DNA of 27,061 bases. Source: an uncultured Coriobacteriaceae bacterium (GTDB lineage Bacteria; Actinomycetota; Coriobacteriia; Coriobacteriales; Atopobiaceae). The notes under the pieces were generated by a model, which did no database searches, was not told where the DNA came from, and saw only the letters and a list, made by a program, of their open reading frames with translations. Every line of letters starts with the position of its first letter. Within the stretch, counting starts at the first letter, position 1. The position numbers were made by a program, and so were the translations under genes. Location of the stretch: positions 1 through 27,061 of the forward strand of contig UQSV01000021.1 in assembly GCA_900543875.1 (NCBI GenBank). Direction: 5' to 3'. Positions 1 through 5,240 of this stretch are shown here, in pieces.

Positions 1-33
1 GCCGTCGGTGGGGTTGTGCTGGGCATCTGCCAT
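1..33 (-). CDS. N-terminus of an unidentified, probably Rex-controlled gene (partial)
   Basis: Only the first 11 codons lie in the window; they read MADAQHNPTDG and run off the left edge. The ATG at 31-33 has a GGGAG ribosome binding site a few bases upstream, and a good promoter with two Rex-type operators precedes it on the same strand. Eleven residues are too few to identify the product. The operators suggest a gene of NADH-linked fermentation or redox balance, which is inference from the regulatory sites alone. Confidence 0.6.
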   Translation of the reverse strand, partial: MADAQHNPTDG

Positions 34-113
34 GGGTGCTCCCGTGGTCGTGGCGAGGCGCGCCCGGCATCCGGGTGCTGTCCGTTCCGCCGAGCAGGTC
101 GCTTGCGCCTCGC

Positions 114-131
114 TTGTTGACTGATTAACAA
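114..131. promoter_or_regulatory. Rex-type operator downstream of the start point
   Basis: TTGTTGACTGATTAACAA matches TTGTTAA-N4-TTAACAA with one mismatch. Read on the opposite strand it is nearly identical to the operator at 159-176. The two centres are 45 bases apart, about four helical turns, which would place two repressor dimers on the same face of the DNA, flanking the promoter. Confidence 0.6.
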
Positions 132-145
132 CTCGATCGCAGACC

Positions 146-173
146 ATTCTAGGGAAGGTTGTTAAGCTGTCAA
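146..173 (-). promoter_or_regulatory. Promoter of the left-edge gene
   Basis: On the minus strand a perfect -35 hexamer TTGACA (168-173) is followed after 16 bases by TAGAAT (146-151), five of six matches to the -10 consensus. Transcription would start near 139, leaving a leader of about 105 bases before the ATG at 33. One Rex-like operator overlaps the -35 and another lies just downstream of the start point, so repression by promoter occlusion is expected. Confidence 0.65.
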
Positions 174-176
174 CAT
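159..176. promoter_or_regulatory. Rex-type operator overlapping the -35
   Basis: The 18-mer TTGTTAAGCTGTCAACAT fits the clostridial/actinobacterial Rex consensus TTGTTAA-N4-TTAACAA with two mismatches in the right half. It covers the TTGACA of the minus-strand promoter. Rex is the NADH/NAD+-sensing repressor of fermentation genes. The motif match is seen; Rex binding is inferred. Confidence 0.55.
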
Positions 177-194
177 TTCACAGGGCGCACACAC

Positions 195-209
195 GGGAGG
201 GAGGGAGGG
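195..209 (+). repeat. G-quadruplex-type motif, four GGG runs
   Basis: Four GGG runs separated by single A bases form the tightest kind of intramolecular G-quadruplex motif. It lies between the kinase gene and the Rex-flanked promoter, upstream of that promoter. On the minus-strand transcript reading through from the kinase it would be C-rich, so only the plus strand of the DNA could fold. Any function is unknown. Confidence 0.5.
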
Positions 210-279
210 AGCCGCGGGCGGGAGCAAGCGCGGGCGTAGCCGCGCAGGGCCTGGGCGAAGGCGTGGTCCAGCTCAACGT

Positions 280-316
280 GGCTCGGCTCGGCTCGGCTCG
301 GCTCGGCTCGGCTCGG
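280..316. repeat. Five-base microsatellite, (GCTCG)x7
   Basis: Seven perfect tandem copies of GCTCG lie eight bases past the kinase stop codon. Short perfect arrays of this kind expand and contract by replication slippage. It is outside any coding frame seen here, so an effect could only be on the 3' end of the kinase message or on read-through toward the left-edge gene. No terminator hairpin is obvious between them. Confidence 0.8.
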
Positions 317-324
317 GCGAGAGT

Positions 325-1530
325 CTAAACCTGCAGGGCACTTAGGGCAAAGAAGATCACGATGTTAACCGCGCAGGCTACGAGCACAACGAGACGGGCT
401 CGCCTGGCGGGAATGCGGCCAAACCAGGCGATGCGCTCGCGAAGGTAGCGCCTGTCCATCAACCCATAGGCCACACCCAGCACGAGCACGGGAACAAACA
501 CGAGGTAGCCATAGATGTTTTGCAGCATCGTGGGCTGGTTCCACTGCGAGGGAGTCACCGCGTCATAGACGCTCGCGGCAACGATGGCAGCGGCAAGCAC
601 GGCAATGGCGACGCAGCGTGCGGGGGCCGTTGCGCGGCGCAGGCCACCGATTCTCTCGCGCGCATCAACGGGTTGGGAGGTGGTTTGTGCCGTGCCCCCC
701 TCGCCCAGTGCCGCAAACGCGGCCGCCAGCTCGGCCGCGGACGCATGGCGAGTCGCCGGGTCGAGCGCACAGGCGCGCGCGATGACGCCGCGCCAGCCAT
801 CGGGAACAGACGGGTCGGCAAAGCCGCGCTCGCGGTCGAGCGGCTCTGGGTCGCGCCCGGTCAGGCAGAAGAACGCGAGCATGCCAAGGGCGTAGACATC
901 GGTGCGCACGTCGGTCTGGCCAAAGCCGTACTGCTCGGGCGGCGCATAGGCGCGCGTGCCCAGATGCGTCGTGTCCGTCTCGGCGCCCTCGTGCCAGGCG
1001 CGGGCGATGCCCAGGTCGATGAGCACGGACAGCGCATGGGTGTCGCTGGGACAGATGAAGTTTGACGGCGTGAGGTCACGGTGAATTACCGGCAGCTCAA
1101 AGGCGGTGTGGAGCTCGTCCGCAGCCACGCAGAGCTGCGGCACGATACGCCGCGCAAACGCCAGGCGGCCCTCCGGCGGTGCGGCCTCGACCGCCTCGCG
1201 CAGGGTGTGCCCCGGGATGCGCTCCATGACCACGACGAGCTTGCCGCCACAACGTTCGCAGCTCACGATGCGCGGCAGCTGGCGATAGCGAGCTCCGAGC
1301 TGCTGGCGCTCGTAGAGCTGCTCGTAGACGCCGCCAATGCCCGCCGCGGCATCGATGATCTTGCGCACGTAGGGGCCCAGCTCGCCGCCGGTCGCCGTGC
1401 GCAGCCAGACGAGCTGCGTGAGCTCGCCGGGCGCGCTCTTGAGCACACACTCGACGCGGTAGGTATCCGCCGGCTCGCCCAAGGCGGTCGCGAGCTCGTC
1501 ATGGAGGCTGTCTGTCTTGGATGTTTGCAT
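325..1530 (-). CDS. Membrane-anchored Ser/Thr protein kinase (Hanks type)
   Basis: The protein of about 400 residues has an N-terminal eukaryotic-like kinase domain and about three membrane segments in the last hundred residues. Visible kinase motifs are an RKI segment likely to hold the ATP-anchoring lysine, the catalytic loop HRDLTPSN, the metal-binding DLG in place of DFG, and the APPE motif with the DVRTDVYALG region. It should phosphorylate Ser/Thr on cytosolic partners from the inner membrane face. The ATG at 1530 is chosen over an upstream TTG because an extended -10 sits exactly one promoter length before it. The neighbours are an HTH-like protein and an FxLYD membrane protein, plausible signalling partners. 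There is no PASTA or other extracellular sensor domain, so its signal is unknown. Confidence 0.85.
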   Translation of the reverse strand: MQTSKTDSLHDELATALGEPADTYRVECVLKSAPGELTQLVWLRTATGGELGPYVRKIIDAAAGIGGVYEQLYERQQLGARYRQLPRIVSCERCGGKLVVVMERIPGHTLREAVEAAPPEGRLAFARRIVPQLCVAADELHTAFELPVIHRDLTPSNFICPSDTHALSVLIDLGIARAWHEGAETDTTHLGTRAYAPPEQYGFGQTDVRTDVYALGMLAFFCLTGRDPEPLDRERGFADPSVPDGWRGVIARACALDPATRHASAAELAAAFAALGEGGTAQTTSQPVDARERIGGLRRATAPARCVAIAVLAAAIVAASVYDAVTPSQWNQPTMLQNIYGYLVFVPVLVLGVAYGLMDRRYLRERIAWFGRIPARRARLVVLVACAVNIVIFFALSALQV

Positions 1531-1536
1531 GGCTCC

Positions 1537-1545
1537 ATCATAGCA
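1537..1545 (-). promoter_or_regulatory. Extended -10 placing the start point on the kinase ATG
   Basis: On the minus strand TGCTATGAT is an extended -10 (TGn plus TATGAT). Six bases separate it from the kinase ATG, so transcription would begin at the A of the start codon and give a leaderless message. A GGAG is present but only two bases from the ATG, too close for a normal Shine-Dalgarno. No clear -35 is seen. Confidence 0.4.
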
Positions 1546-1616
1546 AGGGGCCAGATGCGTTCGGCATCCGGTCCCGAGGTTGGTGCAAGGTATGGTCAAA
1601 GTGCAATAAAGCGCAG

Positions 1617-2036
1617 CTAGCAGATGGTACGCTCGCCAAAGCGATAGAGTTCCTCGTTGACCTTCTGCAGCGAGCAGCCGCGGTCAAGGCAGAAGATGAT
1701 GATGGCGTCGCGGCGATCCTTGCTGTAGAGCGAGCTCACGCCCGCGGCCTCGAGGGCGCGGTTGGTCTCGCGCAGCGTGAGAGCCATGGAGAAGGCAATC
1801 TGCAGCACCTTATCGCGGCTGGGGTTGCGCGCGCCCGTAAAGATCTGGTAGCCAAAGGTCTCGTTGAGGTTGGCCATGTGGACGACCTCGGCTCGGGCCA
1901 GGTGCTTCTTGACCAGCAACATGTTGAGGTAGTCCGACAGGTTTGGCGCGTCGAGCGCGTGCGCCCCGAGGAAGCCATCGATGCTTGGCGCCTCGAGCAG
2001 CTCGTCGAGCAGTTCCTCCGTCAACGGTTCCGCCAT
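1617..2036 (-). CDS. Small HTH-like protein upstream of the kinase
   Basis: A 139-residue soluble acidic protein. The middle (ANLNETFGYQIFTGARNPSR and the following KVLQIAFSMALT) resembles an XRE-type helix-turn-helix, with the typical pattern of a residue change, a turn and a second helix followed by a conserved NPSRDK-like stretch. The ATG at 2036 is preferred over a TTG six codons upstream because an AGGAGAG lies about nine bases before it. It sits 29 bases after the FxLYD gene and 86 bases before the kinase, so the three probably form one signalling unit. It may be a kinase substrate or a regulator of the cluster; that role is inference. Confidence 0.7.
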   Translation of the reverse strand: MAEPLTEELLDELLEAPSIDGFLGAHALDAPNLSDYLNMLLVKKHLARAEVVHMANLNETFGYQIFTGARNPSRDKVLQIAFSMALTLRETNRALEAAGVSSLYSKDRRDAIIIFCLDRGCSLQKVNEELYRFGERTIC

Positions 2037-2065
2037 GAAGCCCTCTCCTGCCAAATGCCTAGATC

Positions 2066-2674
2066 CTAGAAACCAGAAACGTCACCCAGCTTATAGCTTG
2101 CGACCTTGTCGACGGCCGTCATTCCCGTGGCCTCGAACTTCCACGTTCCATCGGCAGCGAGGTTGTTGGTGTTGGCGAGCGCGGTGCCAATCTGGTTGCC
2201 ATCGGCGTCAAAGAGGTTGTAGCTCACCTGCACGTAGCTGAGCTGGTCGTTCGTGTTGTTGGTAAGGATGCCCGATATCTTGGTCGAGTAGGCATCGCCG
2301 TCCATGGCCTCGTCAGTGATGGAATACTTGTCAGCAGCAGCGGTCGCATCGAGAGTTGTGGCGACATCGTTCGAGGTCAGAGAGGCGGTAGCGTCATCGA
2401 TTGCAGCAGCGTACATGCTCTGGGTGCCCAGCACGATAACGACGGCGAGCACGTTCACGACCACCGACGCAATGGCCATGCCCTTACCGGCCTTCTTGCC
2501 GCGAAGCGCGCCGGTGAGTCCCACGATGGAAAATACCAGGCCAATGGCGGCAAGGACGAACGAGAGGTTGTTGATGAAGGGCAAGAACGAAGTCACCAGG
2601 GCAATGATGCCCAGAACGAGGCCCACGATTGCGGCTGCCGACTTGGGCTTCTGAGGTGCGTTGTTATCCGCCAT
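2066..2674 (-). CDS. DUF4190-like membrane protein with FxLYD domain
   Basis: This 202-residue protein has a short cytosolic N-terminus rich in Pro and Lys, three hydrophobic segments between about residues 12 and 85 with a GKKAGKG loop (typical of DUF4190-like modules), and an extracytoplasmic C-terminal domain. That domain contains the pattern SYVQVSYNLFDADGNQIGT, the FxLYD signature of small beta-sandwich domains. A good ribosome binding site (GGAAGGAAG) precedes the ATG. It is first in the cluster with the HTH-like protein and the kinase. A second FxLYD protein is encoded at 14679-15497. Function is unknown; a surface or envelope-stress role is a guess. Confidence 0.75.
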   Translation of the reverse strand: MADNNAPQKPKSAAAIVGLVLGIIALVTSFLPFINNLSFVLAAIGLVFSIVGLTGALRGKKAGKGMAIASVVVNVLAVVIVLGTQSMYAAAIDDATASLTSNDVATTLDATAAADKYSITDEAMDGDAYSTKISGILTNNTNDQLSYVQVSYNLFDADGNQIGTALANTNNLAADGTWKFEATGMTAVDKVASYKLGDVSGF

Positions 2675-2782
2675 GTTTCTTCCTTCCCGAGGGGTTACGG
2701 TTGCCCCATCGTAGAAAAGCGCAGAGGGAAATATCGTAGCGGAGCGCTAATTAGTGGACAGACAGGCAGTCTTGCTACGCCC

Positions 2783-2909
2783 GTCTGGCATGAAATTGGC
2801 TCAGTGCAGCCAATCGAAAAATCAAAGGATATCCCGGATTGGCCATTTAGGGCGCTTTAGTTCCGACAGGCACCAACAACGGGCTCCAGTTCGATTTAAC
2901 GGATAGCTC
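2783..2909 (+). repeat. Two degenerate copies of the palindrome repeat
   Basis: Around 2783-2833 the sequence keeps TGAAATTGG, then GTGCAGC and GGATAT. Around 2862-2909 it keeps GGGC, then 16 bases, then GGATAG, exactly the spacing of the intact units further right. Both are weak but in the same order, so they look like decayed members of the array at 2986-3434. Within the first, ATTGGCT and AGCCAAT form a perfect seven-base stem. Confidence 0.35.
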
Positions 2910-2985
2910 AGAGTACGTTCCTCGCATCCTCGCTGGCTGCAAAAACGCACTCTCTTGCTAGCAAGAAACTTCGCACTTCCAAAAA

Positions 2986-3032
2986 TGTCAGTGAAACCGG
3001 TTACACGTGCGATGGCGCAAATTAAAGGATAG
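2986..3032 (+). repeat. Palindrome repeat unit A (forward)
   Basis: This unit reads TGTCAG, then TGAAACCGGTTACA, then GTGC, 16 variable bases and GGATAG. The core fits TGNAANCGNTTNCA, the consensus shared by LacI-family and CcpA operators. The preceding bases (CTTCCAAAAA) are also shared with the unit at 3239. Confidence 0.7.
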
Positions 3033-3112
3033 ACCTAGGAGCTCACGGCGACCGACTTGCGTTGCCGCGCAACGCTCAAGGGGTCAAGCGTGCACCCAAA
3101 TACCTCACTTTC

Positions 3113-3160
3113 CTATCCCTAAATATCGACGTACCGCACGTGTAAACGGTTTCACTGACA
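3113..3160 (-). repeat. Palindrome repeat unit B (reverse)
   Basis: Read on the minus strand the unit is TGTCAG, TGAAACCGTTTACA, CGTGC, a variable spacer and GGATAG. The core again fits TGNAANCGNTTNCA perfectly. Together with the unit at 2986 it forms an inverted pair that could pair over about 25 bases. Confidence 0.7.
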
Positions 3161-3238
3161 GAATGGCAACGGTCGGGAGCTTGGAGGACACGTACACGCC
3201 GCCATTTGGCGCGCCCAGAAAGTTTGTCCTTCCAAAAT

Positions 3239-3285
3239 TGTCAGTGAAACCGGTTCCCGGTGCAGCTGATCAAAATAACGGATAG
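3239..3285 (+). repeat. Palindrome repeat unit C (forward)
   Basis: The unit reads TGTCAG, TGAAACCGGTTCCC, GGTGC, 16 bases, GGATAG. The left half-site is perfect and the right half-site has decayed. The flanking CTTCCAAAA is shared with the unit at 2986, so the repeat extends beyond the palindrome. Confidence 0.7.
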
Positions 3286-3385
3286 GGAATCTGGCTCAGC
3301 CGGACCACAAATCGTCCAAGCAGACACCAGAACTGCAATTCAACGGACATCAAGAGGCCTCATGGGGACGCTTCCAAGCTCAAAT

Positions 3386-3434
3386 CTATCCCCTAAACAG
3401 CAGGCCGCTGCACCAGAAACCGCTTACATTGACA
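3386..3434 (-). repeat. Palindrome repeat unit D (reverse)
   Basis: On the minus strand the unit reads TGTCAA, TGTAAGCGGTTTCT, GGTGC, spacer, GGATAG. The core is close to the Bacillus CcpA site consensus (TGWAARCG...). It lies 28 bases before the small ORF at 3462, so it is the unit best placed to act as an operator. Confidence 0.6.
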
Positions 3435-3461
3435 GAAGCGGTCAGCCCAAAGGAGGCGCCA

Positions 3462-3608
3462 ATGAAGTTTGGCATGCGCAAGCCCCGCATCAAGAAGTCG
3501 ATTGCGACAAGGACGCGCGGCAAGGCCACGTTCAGTATCTGGGATTTATTCAAGCAGCGGCGCGTCCGGCCAGGTGACCGTACCCCAGTAGCGATGCGCC
3601 CGGCCTGA
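3462..3608 (+). CDS. Small basic protein, 48 residues
   Basis: A strong ribosome binding site (AAAGGAGG, five bases before the ATG) opens a frame starting MKFGMRKPRIKKSIATRTRG, very rich in Lys and Arg. The N-terminus resembles short basic proteins of gut Firmicutes and phages that begin MKFGxRKPSLKKSIxARTTG, but the usual C-terminal half (a GYGKKGMGW-type stretch) is absent. It may be a truncated member or a diverged one. It follows the repeat array and ends before the terminator of the ArsC-like gene. Confidence 0.5.
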   Translation: MKFGMRKPRIKKSIATRTRGKATFSIWDLFKQRRVRPGDRTPVAMRPA

Positions 3609-3647
3609 CGGTCACGCCCAGCGACACCGTCACATTCAAGACAAAGA

Positions 3648-3676
3648 GAGGGCGCCGGGATAATCCCGACGCCCTC
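3648..3676 (-). terminator. Terminator of the ArsC-like gene
   Basis: GAGGGCG and CGCCCTC close a nearly perfect 13-base stem with a three-base loop. On the minus strand it is followed by a T-rich TCTCTTTGTC, so it should end the transcript of the gene at 3720-4085. Confidence 0.7.
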
Positions 3677-3719
3677 ACAAAGCAAAGCTTCTAACGAGCG
3701 TCCCAACGCGCGGGCGAGC

Positions 3720-4085
3720 CTACTCCCCCAGCAGCGCCTTGGTCCAGGCGGCCTCATTAAACCCGGGGATGGCAAAGTCATCGCCCACAAGCAGCGGACG
3801 CTTCACCAGCATGCCATCGGTGGCAAGCAGGTCGAAGCACTCAGCGTCGGACATGCCGGCGTCGAGGCGAGCCTTAAGGCCAAGCTCGCGATGCTTCATG
3901 CCAGATGAGTTGAAAAAGCGGCGCACGGGCAGGCCCGAACGAGCATGGAAGCTGGCGAGCTCGCCAGCCGTGGGGTTGTCGAGCACGATGTCGCGGTCGA
4001 TGTAGTCAACGTCGTGATCGTCAAGCCACTTCTTGGCCTTCTTGCAGGTGGAGCACTTGGGATATTCGATAAACAGCACGCTCAT
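3720..4085 (-). CDS. ArsC/Spx-family thioredoxin-fold protein
   Basis: The 121-residue protein begins MSVLFIEYPKCSTCKKAKKW, with the CxxC pair at residues 11 and 14, and carries a KRPLLVG segment near residue 94, both hallmarks of the ArsC/YffB/Spx family. Members are glutathione- or thioredoxin-linked reductases or, for Spx, RNA polymerase-binding redox regulators. The CxxC with the RPL-type motif and the neutral context favour a YffB-like reductase over true arsenate reductase; no ars genes are nearby. The ribosome binding site is weak. It lies 11 bases after a possible decayed gene on the same strand and ends before a clear terminator. Confidence 0.8.
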   Translation of the reverse strand: MSVLFIEYPKCSTCKKAKKWLDDHDVDYIDRDIVLDNPTAGELASFHARSGLPVRRFFNSSGMKHRELGLKARLDAGMSDAECFDLLATDGMLVKRPLLVGDDFAIPGFNEAAWTKALLGE

Positions 4086-4096
4086 GACAGATCCAA

Positions 4097-4250
4097 TCAG
4101 TCGATGTTCGCCAGTGCCCTAAAGGCGTCATCATATTCTTCCATGAATTTGACCGAATGAGCCACGAAATCGTCGTTGGTGACGACCTTGACGTTGGCGC
4201 CGTCGACACCTCAAGGACACTCGCCGCGCTATTAAGTAAGCAGCTCAACG
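4097..4250 (-). pseudogene. Possible 3' remnant of a small gene
   Basis: Read on the minus strand the last 35 or so codons give a protein-like end (DGANVKVVTNDDF, then HSVKFMEEYDDAFRALANID and stop) immediately upstream of the ArsC-like gene. No start codon lies in frame, because a TGA precedes it. Shifting one base there joins it to LLNSAASVLEV. The pattern resembles the C-terminus of small antitoxin-like proteins, but no family is recognised. A competing plus-strand frame at 4157-4294 exists, so the call is tentative. Confidence 0.3.
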
Positions 4251-4355
4251 CGGGAATCAGCCTCGTCCTAGCGGTTACCAGAGACAGCCTTTAATGTCCG
4301 AGAGCGCTAGTAAAATGAGTTGACTTACAGGCCTCAATATCAGAAGCGAGTCGCG

Positions 4356-5071
4356 ATGGACGGCATCCCCAGCGGCAATTGGCGCGCAAGAAACATCGTC
4401 ATCGACCTCGAGTTCACCCCCCCGTGTCGACTGAGCATAGGGTCGATGGACTCAAGAACGAAATCATCGAGATAGGCGCCGTCAAATTGGATGCCCAAGG
4501 CGAATACTGCGGCGAGTTTTCACACCTCGTGGCACCCCAGTACGCGAACGGCGTCAACTGGTTTGTCAAGGACCTCACGTCCATCACCAGCTACGACGTC
4601 TATAACGCCGACGAGCTCAGCGTGGTCGTATTTCAGTTGGCGGAGTGGATTGGCAATCTTCCGGCTCGCATGATCACGTGGAGCAGAACGGACAAGCGGC
4701 AGCTGACCAAGGAATGCCTCGTCAAGCGCATCCCAACGAACAGGCTTCCAAAGGATTGGCTCGACATCCAGCCCCTCTTTCCACCGCTCATGGGTCTCGA
4801 CAGAGAGGCCGTCTCGCTTGGGGATGCTGCGGACTGGTTTGGCTGCCATGACCCAAACGGACACGATCATCACGCGCTCTCCGACGCAAAGGCTACGGCC
4901 AGCCTGCTAAGCAAACTTATAAACGGAACGCTTGCCGAGCAGCCCGGCGCAGCGGACGTTCGCAGGCGTCTGGGAATGGAGCCCATAGCGGGCAAGCGGG
5001 CTGAAACAGCCAACCAACTCAGGTTCCTCTCGGCAAAGTTGAGGGCTCAGGAGGTGCTTGGGTTGGGATAA
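4356..5071 (+). pseudogene. 3'-5' exonuclease (DEDDh), frameshifted at a C7 tract
   Basis: The main frame (from about 4379) carries the second and third exonuclease motifs: WSRTDKRQL, with its Asp, and HALSDAKAT, with the His and last Asp. It lacks the first motif. That motif is in another frame starting at the ATG at 4356, which reads NIVIDLEFTPP and stops at 4475. One extra C in the run of seven at 4417-4423 would join the two into a full DnaQ/RNase T-like exonuclease of about 240 residues with its DxE restored. The protein would degrade single-stranded DNA or RNA ends; its real substrate is unknown. It may be a decayed gene, a slippage-switched gene or a one-base assembly error. A terminator follows. 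Confidence 0.75.
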
Positions 5072-5178
5072 GAAGAAGCCCAATAAAGCCCAGCGGCATG
5101 CTGATAGATTTCGCCGACAACCACATGTGAGCGCGAGAATAATCGCCGGGCGTTGAACAGCGCACATGATAAATGCGG

Positions 5179-5220
5179 CAAGGCCCGGTAGCAAACGGAA
5201 TGCCACCGGGCCTTGTTGTT
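5179..5220 (+). terminator. Terminator between the exonuclease and res
   Basis: CAAGGCCCGGT (5179-5189) pairs perfectly with ACCGGGCCTTG (5205-5215) and is followed on the plus strand by TTGTT. It best serves the exonuclease gene but also lies 20 bases past the stop of the convergent res gene, so it may work for both. Confidence 0.75.
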
Positions 5221-5240
5221 TAACACCCTAGGCTTCGAGA

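Noticed and set aside
2783..3434. CRISPR array
   Set aside because: Repeats alternate in orientation, differ from each other, and are spaced about 125 bases apart with no uniform spacers; no cas genes are nearby.
3720..4085. True arsenate reductase
   Set aside because: No arsR, arsB or acr3 nearby, and the CxxC with the RPL-type segment suits the wider YffB/Spx group at least as well.
4157..4294. Plus-strand 45-codon ORF
   Set aside because: No ribosome binding site, no recognised pattern, and it overlaps a better minus-strand remnant in line with the ArsC-like gene.
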